Notes: generated by a model from the letters alone, not told the origin. A stretch of 64,000 nt of DNA from Chimonanthus salicifolius (GCA_013350335.1 CM023539.1:22313043-22377042); one strand, 5' to 3'; positions 1 through 13,290 are shown, counted from the stretch's first letter. Numbers and translations: made by a program.

Positions 1-429
1 TATGAGGTACACTGCGATGCTTCAGGAGAGGGACTTGGGTGTGTTCTCAGTCAAATTCAACGTGTGGTGGCTTTTGGTTCAAGACAATTGAAAATACATG
101 AACGCTTCTATCCTACGCATGATCTTGAACTAGCCGCAGTAGTCTTCGCTCTCAAAAGCTGGAGACACTACTTATATGGCGAGAAATTTGAAGTGTTTTC
201 AGATCATAAGAGTTTGAAGTATTTGTTTGATCAGAAAGAGCTCAATCTGAGGCAACGCAGATGGATGAAATATCTGGCGGATTATGAGTTCGCGCTTCGT
301 TATCACCCTGGCAAGGCGAACAAGGTGGCAGATGCCCTCAGCATTATATCACATACATCAGTGGCATGTTTGATCAGGACAGAATGGGAGATGCTGAATA
401 CTATACAAGAGTTCAATTTATATATCAAT
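1..429 (+). pseudogene. gypsy1 chromovirus pol fragment: RNase H domain (left part off window)
   Basis: Frame 1 is open from the first base and encodes the RNase H domain of a Ty3/gypsy polyprotein, which degrades the RNA strand during reverse transcription. Visible motifs are [18 protein letters not shown], the [22 protein letters not shown] block, [11 protein letters not shown] and the closing [14 protein letters not shown]. The upstream gag, protease and RT lie off the left edge. The frame is broken only by an inserted LTR at 430 and resumes in phase after the second TSD at 4824. This stretch itself has no stop, so it decayed less than the second family copy at 53381-53822. The usual ADALSRK box ends here in ALSII, a point change. 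The family assignment is firm; the Tekay/Del clade is a guess from the chromodomain and long LTRs. Confidence 0.9.
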
Positions 430-1138
430 TGTAACGCCCCGCCCTTTTTCACCTGTTTTCCGAAAATCAGAGTCTATTTTTTTTTTTTTTTTAAATAGAA
501 AAGTGAGAGAGGGCGCGGATGCCACGACGCGAGTTAAGTCCGAGCTTCTAAAGCCCGACCCTTAACTGGCCAACCCCACGCGTGCGCGGAACTAAGTCCA
601 CGAGAATGGTTCACGCGTAGGAAGTAAGCTCGTGGATTATGATTATTGCAGAACATGATAATGGAGTCTATCCTACCGGTTTTTAGATAAAAGGGAAGAT
701 ACAACATTGAATTTACCAAAATGCCCCCATGTTCATGATTATATCACAAAATGTATCGTCCATAAGTAACGTCCAAAACCATCGCAAGAAACGTAAATTT
801 ATACAACCCGACAAGCTAAGTTACTTTAAAATTACATCTCCAAAATGTAAACATAATATAAACTAGGACTGCACTTTCCAAGCTCCTAAGCTTGGCCTCC
901 GGTGTGTCCACCGCTTCCTGCCTCTCCTGCGTCATCAGCTAGGGTAGAAGTAGGGCGTTAGTCAACGCGCCCAGTAGGACTCCGAGTAGGGCTAGCACAT
1001 GGATTAGTGATACACACATACCGATAAAATAAAGTACAACAAAATAAGCATGTGATGAATACTATGTCATGGGTGCTTATGTCATGTGTCCCACCCATTA
1101 TCCGTATGATCATACAATATTCTGTTCCCCATGTTTGC

Positions 1139-1310
1139 TTCTCAGTCGCCCCGACGGAGCATGGACTCCGGTTATAGCCCTCAGGCTATCCCCATGTCTG
1201 ATTCTCGGTCGCCCCGACGGAGCATGGACTCCGGTTATAACCCTCAGGCAATCCCCATGTCTGATTCTCGGTCGCCCCGACGGAGCTTGGACTCCGGTTT
1301 ATTTATTTTT
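1139..1310. repeat. 63-bp tandem repeat, three units, in LTR A
   Basis: The core TCGCCCCGACGGAGCATGG recurs at 1145, 1208 and 1271 with exact 63-bp spacing. Because 63 is a multiple of three, short spurious open frames of repeated residues appear on both registers. Equivalent but different repeats lie at the same place in copies B, C, D, E and G. Confidence 0.9.
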
Positions 1311-2185
1311 TTCTGCCCATGCCATGCATGAGATGTAGTGCATTATGCTATGTAATATATATGTATCCCATATACTTGACATATCATACATAGTCATATA
1401 ATGCATAATATTAAAATATAAACCATATGCTTCATAATTTAAAATTCATCATAAGATAAATCATACTCATAAATCCATCATAAGCCAAATCAAAATAATT
1501 TAAAACACCATCACATATCCATCGCTTACAAAAAGGTAGGAATCCTACCGAATACCGTGTCGCGTTCCGTTATGCTTCCCGTTCGATAATCCGGTCGCCG
1601 ATCGCGTACCGTTTGCGACGCCCGATACCTTATTACATTTACCGAATTAGTCCATACATCGTCCATGATTAAGTCCCTAACTTAGCCCATTATCCATTGG
1701 TTCTAGACTCATACATAGATCCAATTTTGGCCAAATTTAAAATTCCGATTTGCGAGCCTAAAACGCAGCAACTAATCGCTTTACTTAACCATTCATAATA
1801 TTTCCATTTTCATGTCCAAGATTCATTCATACTTAGGTCCATTCAATCATGACCTTACAACATAAAATCAGCCACCTAATATTTAATTTTGAAAAATAAT
1901 TACTCCCACACCTAATTCCACATTTTGGCCTAAGGTGTGGCCCACATATCATTTTTATAAATCCATCAAAATCTAGTATTCTTCTACATTATTTTCCATT
2001 TATTAAAGTCACTAATCACTACCCTAAGGTTCACCTTTATGGATACCATTTTCAAAGACTAAGTTTTGTCCCAAAATAATCCAATTTAAAATCACAAAAC
2101 TTTAATCATTTTGGCCCTTTAAATCAAACTCCTAAGCATTGATACATGCATTTAACCTTAGCCTAAAATTGATCAAAATTTGGGT

Positions 2186-3342
2186 CATGGGTTCGGCCAT
2201 ACACCATGGCCGAACCCATGATGTTTCTTTCCCCATTTTTCTTGGTTTCAATTACCCATTTAAACATACCTCCAATGAAAATTAAATCATCCATTTAAAT
2301 CACCATCTTTATTCCATTTAAACATCACATATCATACTTGTAACACCCATACAATCTATCCATTTTTCTTAACCAATTTCTTTACTTTCCCATCATTAAA
2401 AATTATTAATTATCACCATAGGGTTCGGCCATACACCATGGCCGAACCCATGGTTCATGGCTCATCATCCATTGATGCCATTCTTAGACCAATGTTTTTG
2501 TCCAAAAGACATCCATTTTTTTTTTTTTTTAAATCAATAATCCTCATTCATTTTGGCCCTCTAAAAAATATCATACACTTTGTAAATCCATTTAAATTTC
2601 ATCATTAACCTAACCTAATTTCCATTTTGTTTAACCACATATATAAACCCTATTTAGCCCATGAATGACCTAAAACATGGGTCATGGGTTTGGCCATACA
2701 CCATGGCCGAACCCATGATGTCTTTCCCTCATTTTAACTTGGGTCCTTTATCACATTTAGGTCCATTAGAAGGTCCTTCCATGAGGGGATCTCATCATAC
2801 ACTTAGATCACTTCTTTTCAATCAACACTAACTACACTTATAGTCTATTAAAAAAAAACACCAACATTTCCTTATGATTTTCTTATCCTAACATTCCTTT
2901 AAAATCACCCATTTTTAATCATTTGAAATCTAACTTTCATTAACCACTCTCCTTAAAACACTAAAATTCAAAATCACTAGTGTTTTCTCATTTACAAACC
3001 TAAGTCTCATTAACCATTCTTCAAAATTTTAAACCTTAACATCTTAATAAATTCATCACCATTATTTACCATGGGGTTCGGCCATGCTACATGGCCGAAC
3101 CCTATGGTCATCCACTCATTCCATTCTATGCCTTTCAAGGCCATGAAAGATCACCCATATTTTCATGAAATTTCCTTATTCAAAACCTCTTAAAATTTAT
3201 CAACTTTTAATCAATTTAACATCTTGAAATCCTCATAAAACCATTGATCATTCTCCATACTTTTAAACCTTCAAACCCTAATTAAAAACCATCCAACATT
3301 GGCCATGGGGTTCGGCCATGCTACATGGCCGAACCCTATGGC
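2186..3342. repeat. Array of five long hairpins (GGGTTCGGCCAT / ATGGCCGAACCC) in LTR A
   Basis: Inverted repeats sit at 2186-2220, 2421-2449, 2683-2717, 3073-3102 and 3301-3342. The first has perfect 15-base arms, CATGGGTTCGGCCAT and ATGGCCGAACCCATG, around the 5-base loop ACACC. The last has near-perfect 19-base arms. Intervening sequence is AT-rich and unrelated, so these are dispersed copies and not a simple tandem repeat. See the family-wide finding. Confidence 0.9.
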
Positions 3343-4818
3343 CCATTACTCCATTAAAATCCCATTTTCCTATGCTTAATAAAGACTCAAAATTCCATTT
3401 TTCCATTTCCTCTTTTCTTAAATCCATTCCTCCATTTTTATCCATTTCTTAGCCTTCCATTTGATGGATTTTAGATCCATGGCCCACAACATTTTTGGCC
3501 ATGTTTAGTCTAAGAATGGATTCCATATCTTATCTTTAAAAATATAAACTCTTGTTTAAGAAATTCTTACCGCACTGACGACTCCTCCGGTCCTTCTTTC
3601 TTCTTTGTTTTCCTTAGCCCTTTCTCCTTCTTTCTCTTCTTGATGATCGGCTAGATGAGCTTGATCAATGGTGGGACATGCTTGGATTGGCTAAGATAGT
3701 GTTAGGTTTAGAGAGAGGGGAAGAGGGGGAGATGATGAAGAATGGTAACTCTTGATCTTCAAGAGTTGAATCCAAGATTCCACCTCTTTTCTTCTCTTCT
3801 TCTCTTCTTTTTTCTTCTAAGTTTTCTTCACTTTCTCTCCTTGCAAGGTGAAAAACGAATTTCCTTGTGTGTGTGGAGGGCTAGAGTCAAATGGGTAGTT
3901 TGAAATGAGATGGAGGTGGTTGGAGTGGTCTTCACTCAAGCATTAACTTTCTCACCAACCAAGCATGGGTTGGCTTGACTTTGGTGGTGGTGGTTGAGAT
4001 CCAACCACCATTCAAGCCCATGGTTTTAATTTGTGTTTTCTTGAGGTGGTTTGTGTTTGTAGGAGTGGTTTTGACCACTTAACCATTTGACCATTTTAAT
4101 CTTAGGTTGATTAACTTAGATCACCTTGATCCCTTGATTAATTTAATTAATCACTTTCTATTTAATTTAATCCCATTAATTTCCCTCCATGATCCACCCA
4201 TGGTTGACCAAGTCAACCATGGTGGTCGGCCCCACTACTCTTGGGTCCACACGCCACCTCCATGGGTGAGGTGGAGGTGGGCCCCATTTGGTCACACCAT
4301 TTAATCTTGATACATCTTAACTTAGATAATTTTATAATTATCTAATCCATTTAATTTATTTTAATTGGATTACCATTGGGTCCATGACCCAATTATATTC
4401 TTGTCTTATCCATTTATCTTAGGGCTTAGTTACCTTGGCCCATTGGGTCCCCTATGGCCTTTGACCCAATTACTTACCATTGACCAATTAAATGAATTAA
4501 TTCTAATTCATGGTCTATTGGGTAATCATTGGGCCCATGGCCCAATTAGATTCCCTCTTTGCCCACTTACTTTAGGGTTGGAACCGATTATTTTGATCCA
4601 TTGGGCCCCACATGGTTATTGGGCCCCCTTTGACCATCATTGACCCGCTTGGTCCTCATTGACTCATTAAATGGATTTCATCCAATCCATGGCCCAATTG
4701 GGTCATCCTTGGGCCATTGTCCCAAAATTTGGTCCATTTGGCATTTTATTACATCAAACTTCAATTTAAAATGAATAAATGCCAATATATATATTTATCA
4801 AAAATTCGGGTTATTACA

Positions 4819-6286
4819 TCAATAACCATGGGAGTATGTACAATTTGATCATACGGTCCAACATGGTTACCAACATTGAACAGGAACAACGGATAGACCC
4901 GAAAGTGGAGGAGATATGGGCCAAGATGTGTACTGGTGAAGTTATACCGGAATGGGAGTTACGATCAGGACAAGGTCATGTATTCCGAGGAAGGATATAT
5001 GTGCCTAAGAGTTGCAGAAAAGAGTTACTGATTGAGGCACATCAGACCAAACTCTTTATTCAACCGGCAGCACCAAGATGTATCACGACCTGATGAGACA
5101 TTACTGATGGCACAGACTCAAAAGAGATATGGCAGAATTTGTCGCTCATTGCTTAACTTGTCAGCAGGTTAAGACGGAACATCAGAAACCACCAGGTTTA
5201 CTCAAACCTTTACCAGTGCCGGAATGGAAATGGGAACACATCTCCATGGATTTTGTGACAGGGTTGCCAAGGTCTTCAAAGGGAAACGATGCGATATGGG
5301 TTGTGGTAGATCGACTGACCAAGTCTGCACATTTCATTCCCATCAAGATGACAGACTCATCTGAGACTTTGGGTTGGCGGTATATCAAGGATATCATCAG
5401 ATTTCTTGGTATTCCTCGGACCATTGTGTCCGACAGAGATGGTCGATTCACCGGCAGAGTATGGCAGAGTATGCAGTCTGCCATGGGAACAGACCTACTA
5501 ACTAGCACAGCATTCCATCCACAGACTGATGGGCAGTCTGAGAGAACAATACAAACATTGGAGGATATGCTGAGAGCATGTATGCTAGATTTCAAGGGTG
5601 GATGGGAGGATCACTTGCCATTGGTAGAATTGTCATACAACAACAATTACCAGGCAAGCCTCCAGATGGCTCCATTTGAGGCATTATATGGTAGACCATG
5701 TAGATCGCCCGTGTACTGGACAGAGGCTGGTGAGCCTGCACTGATTGGACCTGAGTTGGTTGCAGAGACTACAGCGCAGATACAGTTGATACGGCAACAT
5801 CTATTGGCTGCGCAGAGTCGTCAGAAGAGCTATGCTGACAAGAGAAGGATGTTCCTTGAATTTGAAGTGGGGGACATGGTGTTCTTGAAAGTTTCGCCAT
5901 GAAAGGGACACATGAGATTTGGAAAGAAGGGGAAATTGTCGCCAAGATATGTGGGACCATTTTCAATCATAAGAAGGATGGGGGACGTAACTTATTAATT
6001 GGCACTCCCTTCACAGTTGGCATCTTTGCACGATGTGTTCCATATATCGATGTTGAGGAAGTACAATCCTGACCCCTCTCATGTACCGAACCTACAAGAC
6101 ATAGAGGTCCAAAGCGACGTGACATACGTCGAAAAGCTTGTCCTAGTGGTGGACACAGAACAAAGGGTATTACGGAACCGAGCGATCCAGTTTGTCAAGG
6201 TGGTATGGGATCGACATGGCATTGAGGAAGCCACATGGGAACTCGAGTCGGAAATGAGAACAGCTCATCCTGAGCTATTTATGTAA
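4819..6286 (+). pseudogene. gypsy1 chromovirus pol fragment: integrase plus chromodomain
   Basis: This continues the RNase H frame after the insertion. The HHCC zinc-binding part ends in HCLTCQQVK (5147-5173). The DDE core follows: first Asp in SMDFVTGLP, second in VSDRDGRF, Glu in TDGQSERT. Next come the FEALYGRPCRSPVYW and FEVGDMVFLKVSP blocks. The tail LHDVFHISMLRKYNPDPSH and a region with FVKVVWDRHGIEEATWELE, ending at 6286, match the chromodomain that steers chromoviruses to heterochromatin. Damage seen: a one-base deletion near 5060, Trp-to-stop near 5096, a stop after VSP at 5900 and a stop near 5996. Catalytic residues survive but the protein could not be made whole. Confidence 0.92.
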
Positions 6287-6329
6287 ATGTTTGAAACCCT
6301 ACTTCACTCGATTTTCGGGACGAAAATTT

Positions 6330-6346
6330 TGAAAAGAGGGTTGTAT
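6330..6346 (+). promoter_or_regulatory. Polypurine tract of gypsy1
   Basis: The sequence TGAAAAGAGGG followed by TTGTAT directly abuts the LTR start TGTAAC at 6347, as expected for the plus-strand primer. The second family copy has CAAAAGAGGGTAATAT in the same place (58608-58623). Confidence 0.8.
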
Positions 6347-7194
6347 TGTAACACTTCGGAATTCCATCTTATCAATATTTACGGAATTTGCCATTTTAAT
6401 TGTGAATTAATGGATATGAACCTTAGATGGGTAAGGTACATTTAATTGGGTCAATGTTGCTATTTGGGTCAAGATGCTCAATTGGGACCCAATGGGTCAT
6501 GGTTAACTTGGTTGACCACCAAGTGAGTTCAAGCCTAATTAAATGGGGCTGAATTAAAATGGTAATGCAATATATCTATGAATAAGGGATATGGATTAAG
6601 TGGTATGTGCATGAGGTGTATGAGGATGACACACACACGCATACACAGAATCAAGGAGTGATATTTGCACAAGGTTTGCCCTACAATGGGCAACACGCCT
6701 AGATAAGTTTGATTAGGCAATGACATCAGATTGCCTAATCCAAATAAAGAAGATGTCTTAAATTAAAAATAGATTTCATGGCCGTGAATAGGAGATATGC
6801 ACATCCAAGATGATGTGCAAAAATGGGTCCTTTCCTTCGTTGAAAACGGCACTAGGCAATTGCTAAATTGAAGGGATCTTGGCAACTTCTATGTATATTA
6901 CACGGCTGGAATCATTGCTTGCTATCTCAGTAAGATAGGACCGATTGGAAGTTGAAAAAAGAGAGGAAGAAGGGGCACTCGGCATACACATACAAGGCCG
7001 CCCACCCTCAAGACAAGAGCTTGGAGTATTTTCTATCCCAATCATCTCAAACTATATCTTTTGGCTGAATCACTTCAAGGGGTTTCATCAAAGATCAATC
7101 TCGGCTAAAGATCAAGAAGAAGGAGGAAAAGGCTAAGGAAGGAACGGATCGGAACAACAAGTTGGAGCGAAGGAAAACCGGAGGAGTCGCGGAA

Positions 7195-7206
7195 CCGGTA
7201 AGTATT
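7195..7206 (+). promoter_or_regulatory. Predicted 5' splice donor in LTR C
   Basis: CCG|GTAAGTATT lies after a purine-rich block (AAGAAGAAGGAGGAAAAGG and GGAAAACCGGAGGAGTCGC) 851 bases from the LTR start. It matches the plant donor consensus and is conserved in position and sequence in the other LTR copies. Confidence 0.6.
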
Positions 7207-7333
7207 TTGATAATTTTGTTTAAAGAAATGAACCATAGGGTTCGACCATGGTGTGTGGCCGAACCCCATGGAAGAAGATTGGGGATGAATATAGTAATTT
7301 AAGGGAAGATGATGAATCAACATGGCCGAACCC

Positions 7334-10300
7334 TGTAACGCCCGCCCCATTTTCACCGAAATCAGAGTCTATTTTTTTTTTTTTTTTAAATAAAAGTGAC
7401 AACGGGCGCGGACGTCACGACGCGAGTTAAGTCCGAGTTTCTAAAGCCCGACCCTTAACTGGCCAACCCCACGCGTGCGCGGAACTAAGTCCACTAGAAC
7501 GGGTCACGCGTAGAAAGTAAGCTCGCGGAAACTAACTGAATGCGGAACATGGTAATAGAGTCTATCCTACCGGTTTTTAGATAGAAGGGAAGATACAAAA
7601 TTAACTTACCAAAATAACCCTATGTTCACATTTATGCCTCAAAACGATATTGTCCATAATGCAGTCCAAACCATAGTAAGAAATATAAATTATACAGTCC
7701 GACGAGCTAAGCTACTTTAAATTACATCTCCAAAATGAAACTTAAATAAAACTAGATATCCGCTTCCCAAACTCCTAAGCTTGGCTCCCGGCGTGTCCAC
7801 CGTTTCCACCATCTCCTGCGTCATCAGTTAGGGTAGAAGTAGGGCGTTAGTCAACGCGCCCAGTAGGATTTCGAGTAGGGCTAGCACATGGATTAGTGAT
7901 AACATGCATACCAAATAATAACAAAGTAAACATATGATGAATGCCATACCATGGGTGCCTATGTCATGTGTCCCACCCATCCACCGTATCATCATAAAAT
8001 ATCGTATCCCCCTCGATGGCAAAGCCTCGTCAAGGTGTCCCCATGTTTGCTTCTCGGTCGCTCCGACGGAGCATGGACTCCGGTTATAGCATAAGGGCTA
8101 TCTCCATGTCTGATTCTCGGTCGCCCCAACGGAGCATGGACTACGGTTATAGCCCCTCAGGCTATCCCTATGTTTGCTTCTCGGTCGCCCCGATGGAGCA
8201 TGGACTCCGGTTTCATTATTTTCCCGCCCATGCCATGCATGAGATGTAAGTGCATTAGGCTATGTAATATATATATAATCCATATAAAATCCATAGCATC
8301 TAAGTATAGTCCATAGTCTTAAAAAAATATTATCCATAGCATTAAATCATAATCCATAGTACTTAAACATATAATTCATAATTCGAAAGATAAATCATAT
8401 AATTATCAAATTAAAAAACCATCACATATCCAAGGCTTACAAAAAGGTAGGAATCCTACCGAATACCGTTTAGCGTCCCGTTACGTTTCCGTTCGATAAT
8501 CCGGTCGCCGATCGCGTACCGTTTGCGACGTCCCGGTACCTTATTACATATTTACCAAATTAGTCCATATGTTATCCATAATTAAGTCATGAACTTATTA
8601 CAACCTTAGGTTCTTAATTACGTTATCCGTTTACCAAAATCAGCCCCTAACTTAGCCTCGTTTTCCGTGGTTTAAAACACATCCATAAATCCAATTTTGG
8701 CCATTTTAAATATTTCGATTTGCGAGCCTAAAATGCAGTATCTATCCGTTTCATTTAATCATTCGTAATGTATCCAATTTTATGTCTAACATACGTAGGG
8801 TTTGGCCATGCATCATGGCCGAAACCATGGTTCTTCAATGTGGCCACTAATTACGGTTTTGCCACTAGACCTCCAGGGTTTAATATTTCCTCATTCATGC
8901 ATATTTTTAAGTCAAAAATTCATCCATAACTTAGATCCATTAGGCATTCATTGACTATGCCCTAGTATCCATAAAAATAGCCACCTACTTCGATTAAATT
9001 TGAAAACATTTAATCCCATAATTCATTCCACATTTGGCCTAAGATGTGGCCCACATAAGGGGTCATGGGTTCATTTTATCCCCTTTTAATCCCACCTCCA
9101 ATGAAATTAAATCATTCATTTAAATCCCCATTTAAATTTATCTTCTCTTTCCATCATTTTCCATTCTTTTTACCTTCATTAAAAATCACTAAATCATCAC
9201 CATAGGGTTCGGCCATGGTTCATGGCTCACCTTCATGGGTGCCCTTTTAAGACCAATGTTTTGTCCAAAAACAATCCATTTTTTTAAAATCAATAACCTT
9301 CATTCATTTTGGCTCTTTAAAAACTTCCAAAATATTAACATATTAATCCATCATTTCCATCCTTTAAAGCCATTAAAAAAAAAATCACTTTTCAACAACA
9401 TAGGGTTCGGCCATACACCATGGCCGAACCCATGGTTCATGGTCCATCTTATCCATGCCATCTTTAAAACTAAAATACCTATTTACATTCCTCATGGTTT
9501 TCTCATTAAAACTCCTTAAAAATCAACAACTTTTCAATCACTTAAAACCTCAACATCATTAACCCTTCTCCATAATTTTAGACCTCAAACCCTAATTAAA
9601 AATCATCCATCATTTACCATGGGGTTCGGCCATGCTACATGGCCGAACCCTATGGCCCATGAATCCATTAAAAAATCCAAATTCTCTATGCTTAATAAAG
9701 ACTTGAAATTCCATTAAAAATTCCATTGTTCCATTTCATCCATTTCTTAATCCATTCCTCCATTTTATCCATTTCTTATCCTACCATTTGATGGATCTTA
9801 GATCCATGGCCCACAACATTTTTGTCCATATTAAATTTAAGAAATGGATTCCATATCCTATATAGAAAACATAAATTCTTGTTTTAAGAAAATCTTACCA
9901 CCCGACGACTCCTCCGGTCCTTCTTTCCTCTTTGCTGTCCTTAGCCTTCTCTTCTCTTCTTCTCCTTGATGTACGGTCAAGATGAGCTTGATCAAATGGT
10001 GAGGCTCTCCAAGCTTAGGATCAGCCAAGATTGAGTGGGTTTGCTTGAGAGAGGGAGAGGGGAAGGTGATGAGAAAGGTGTCTCAAGTGTTTACCTTGAG
10101 GTGGTGGGTCAACACTTAGCCTTTTCCTTTTTTTTTCTTCTCTTTTCTTCTCTTTTTCTTCTAAGTTTTCTTCTTTCTTCCTCTTGTGAAGGTAGGGGAC
10201 GGTTTTGAGAGTGCAAAGAGATGGAGAGAGTGTAGTGGTTAGATGGAAATGAAATGGGAAGTCATCTCATCTTTTTTTTTTTTTTGGTTGTCATTCATTC

Positions 10301-10982
10301 CTCCCACCAACCAACATGGCATTAATGGTGGTGGTTGGGGTAAAACTACCATTTAAACCCATGGTTTCAATCTTGTGTTTCTTTAAAGTGGTTTGTGTTT
10401 GTTTGGGGTGGTTTGTGTTTGTTGGAATGGTTTTGACCATTTGACCATAATTAACTTAATCAATCTAATTCAATTGATCCTCAGGTTAAGTTAATTAATT
10501 AATTCCTACTTAATTTTAATCCCATTAATTTCCCTCTATGAAATCCACCCATGGTTGACTTGGTCAACCATGGTGGTCGGCCCCACCACCCTTGGGTCCA
10601 CACGCCACCTCAATTGGTGAGGTGAAGGTGGGCCCCATTTGGTCATGCCATTTCATTTCATTACTAACTTAGAGGGTTTAATTCCAATTCACCCTTTTTA
10701 AATCAATTGGACCACCATTGGGCCCACGGCCCAACCAAATTATTTTCTACCCTTTACCTTAGAGTTTGAACCAATTTTGATCCATTGGGTCCCACATGGT
10801 GATCGGGCCCACTTTGACCATCGTTGACCCTTCCGACGAATTCCATTCACTCTATGGTCCATTGGGTCCTTCTTGGGCCTTTGTCCCAAAATTTGATCCA
10901 TTTGGCATTCCATCATATCAAAATTCAAATTAAAGTAAATAAATGCCAAATATATATTGATTTAAAATTTCGGGCTATTACA
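7334..10982 (-). mobile_element. LTR copy B: antisense solo LTR inside LTR C
   Basis: It starts TGTAACGCCCGCCCC and ends TCGGGCTATTACA, with TSD AACCC (7329-7333) and AACCT (10983-10987), one mismatch. The target is the right arm of a GGCCGAACC hairpin of LTR C. On the minus strand it carries a donor GGTAAGATT near 9898, hairpins at 8799-8830, about 9206, 9404-9433 and 9620-9650, a CATGCATG box near 8230, a 63-64 bp repeat (cores at 8055, 8118, 8182) and the conserved block near 7850. No coding region, primer site or second LTR was seen. Length 3649 bp. Confidence 0.9.
8048..8215. repeat. 63-64 bp tandem repeat, three units, in LTR B
   Basis: Cores TCGGTCGCYCCRACGGAGCATGG-like begin near 8054, 8117 and 8181. 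The unit is closely related to the 63-bp unit of LTR A, so A and B are the closest pair by this marker. Confidence 0.8.
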
Positions 10983-11102
10983 AACCTCATGGAAGGACAT
11001 TGGTTATGTTTAATGGATTTTTAAGGATGAAAACCATGGAATATTATGTATGTTTTAAAAATGGTTTAAATGGAAGGTTGTTGGTAAAGAACCTTAGACC
11101 AA

Positions 11103-12000
11103 GGGTTCGGCCAAGGGGTATGGCCGAACCCCATAAAGAATTATAGAATCATACTCATATAATTAGATCATGGAGATGATGGCAAAGTTGTAAATATATG
11201 CTAAAATGAAAGATCATGGGTTCGACCATGGTATATGGCCGAACCCCATGAAGTCTTTTATGGATTTAAGTTGTTAACCATGTTAAACAATGGTGGTATG
11301 AGTGACTACCTAAGGAAAGAAGGGTACAAAACCAAAGGGGGAGGTTCGGCCATGTGGTATGGCCGAACCCCACCAAGGAGTATATATGGACTTAGGGTTG
11401 TAGATATTGAATTTAAGTGGACTGTTTTAATAATTTTAATGGATGAAGATAATAGATGAAGGTTAATGATTTAAATGGTCTTAAACATTGGAAATGTTGA
11501 AGAACTATGGACCATGGGTTCGACCATGTGGCATGGCCGAACCCCATGAAGAGTTATTGGTGGACTTAGATGTTTATGGACCTATGTTTTGAACCTAAAC
11601 ACAAAGTGATGGGGGAAATGGTAATATTGTAATTTAAATGGAAATAAGGGACCATGGGTTCGGCCATGGTGTATGGCCGAACCCCATGGGAATTATTTGG
11701 TGGACCTAGGGTCTATGTATGGTAGATTAAAATGAATGAAAGGTTAACTAAGGATTAGACCAATGGCAAAGTTGTAAATAGGAGGAAATGATAGACCATG
11801 GGTACGGCCATGGTGTATGGCCGAACCCCATGGGGAATGATTTATGGATTTTGTGGACTTGGATAAGGATTAGATAATTAATCTATAAGTGTTCGGTTTT
11901 ATAAATCAAGGATGGCATGGGTGTGGAATTAATTGAATAAATAAAGGAGGAACTAAAACCTAATAAGTGAGGTTCGGCCATGGTGTATGGCCGAACCCCA
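11103..12000. repeat. Seven regularly placed GGTTCGGCCAT hairpins in LTR C
   Basis: Inverted repeats at 11103-11132, 11218-11247, 11342-11371, 11516-11547, 11656-11689, 11799-11829 and 11970-12000. Arms are about 12 bases and loops are 5-6 bases, mostly GGTGT or GTGGT in this orientation. Spacing is about 110-175 bases. The AT-rich sequence between them is not repeated, while the hairpins are kept. Confidence 0.9.
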
Positions 12001-12288
12001 CAAATTGGATTTGTGGACTTAGACATTATTGTAAATCAAATGGGACATGGTTTTAATTGATTGATATACTATAAGATAACGGGACCTCACAAGGTGTGTA
12101 CGATCGTGAGTGGTTACCAGACGAAAGCGCAAGGACATGTTAGTGGTCTTTGGTAGGATTCCACCTCTTTGAAACCATGGGTTTATGTACAATGTTTTTA
12201 TCTTATTTTGATGAATTTATGTTTTAAAAGATGTGTTTCAAATGTGAGTTTTAATGCTTACAATATAAAATAGCATGTGTTTCATTAG

Positions 12289-12307
12289 CATCTCATGCAT
12301 GGCATGG
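12289..12307 (+). promoter_or_regulatory. Conserved CATGCATG box in LTR C
   Basis: CATCTCATGCATGGCATGG contains the palindrome CATGCATG, the core of plant RY elements. The same box is found in all nine LTR copies (near 1325, 8230, 12292, 13305, 34770, 55627, 49390, 60835 and 63450), always between the palindrome array and the downstream LTR block. A role in regulation is inferred only. Confidence 0.6.
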
Positions 12308-13130
12308 GGTGAAGAATATGTAACCGGAGGGGCCAAACTCCGTTGGGGCGTCCGAAAAACCTATGTGGGATACCTTGATGTACTTTTCCATCAAGAAGAA
12401 ACTGGAGGGACCACATGTAACACCTCGCCCTTTTCACTCTAATAATCAGAGTTTATTTTTTTTTAAATAATAATAAACATGTGATCGGAGAGGAATGTCA
12501 CGACGCGAGTTAAGTTCGAACTTCTAAAGTCCGACCCTTAACTGGCCAAGCCCATGTGCGTATGAACTAAGTCCATAAGAACTGATCCACACATGGTACA
12601 AATAAGACTTGCGGAATAAACTTAATCTTAATCTAACTGCGGGTTATAATAGATCCTAAGACTACTCCATTTTATATCTTTAGATAGCAAAGTACATAAT
12701 CATGTTCTCCAGAATTTATTAAAATAACCTTAGACTAACATTCATTCCAAATCATCCAAAATAAACCAAACCTTAGTAACTAGTTAACTACATTATTACA
12801 CGCCGACATCATCTATCTATCAAATTACATTGTCCATATATAAGAGTCCATAAATCAATCCATTAAAAGTCCATTCAAAGCCCAAGCTCCTATGCTTGGT
12901 TTCCTTCATGATCCTCGTTCTTCCCCTTTCCTGCGTCATCCACTAAGGATAGAGATAGGGCGTTAGATCAACGCGCCCAGTAGGTGATTCCGAATAGGGC
13001 TACCACAAAGTTAGTATAAACACATGCAAATAATATAATAATACATGTTCATCAAAATCTCATAAAAACAATGCTATGTATGTAATGCACATGTAATGAG
13101 TCCCACCCATCACAAATATACATAGCCTCC

Positions 13131-13290
13131 TCTTGACGGGATTCTCATCGTCAAGGTACCCGATAGTGGTCTTTCGGATGCCCCGACGGAGTGTGGCCTC
13201 CGGATTCCTCTTGATGGGATTCTCATCATCAAGGGACCCCACAGTGGTCTTTCGGACGCCCCGACGGAGTGTGGTCCTCCGGTTTCCATA
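13131..13290. repeat. 78-bp tandem repeat, two units, in LTR D
   Basis: Units start TCTTGAYGGG at 13131 and 13209 and share GTGGTCTTTCGGAYGCCCC. They match in reverse complement the repeat of LTR C (GGGGCGTCCGAAA..CTATGTGGG) that D itself interrupted, so C, D and G share one repeat type. Confidence 0.8.

Larger units (their letters stand above)
430..4818 (-). mobile_element. LTR copy A: antisense solo LTR of the gypsy1 family in gypsy1 pol
   Basis: It starts TGTAACGCCCCGCCC and ends GGTTATTACA, flanked by the 5-bp duplication TCAAT (425-429 and 4819-4823), so the ends are exact. Read on the minus strand it has the gypsy1 LTR plan: start TGTAATAACCCG, a splice donor near 3570, palindromes at 2186-3342, a CATGCATG box near 1325, tandem repeats, the conserved GGGCGTTAG..CGCGCCC block near 955 and the 3' end ..GGGCGGGGCGTTACA. 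It contains no gag-pol, and no second terminal repeat or primer site was found, so it is best read as a solo LTR of 4.39 kb. It is the longest copy of the family here; others are 3.2-3.7 kb. It disrupts pol between RNase H and integrase. Confidence 0.9.

Noticed and set aside
1069..1338. Overlapping ORFs in the 63-bp repeat of LTR A
   Set aside because: Same cause: repeat length divisible by three inside non-coding LTR.
2186..3342. CRISPR-like look of regularly spaced palindromes
   Set aside because: Units are inverted repeats with irregular spacing inside plant LTRs; no cas genes and clear eukaryotic retroelement context.
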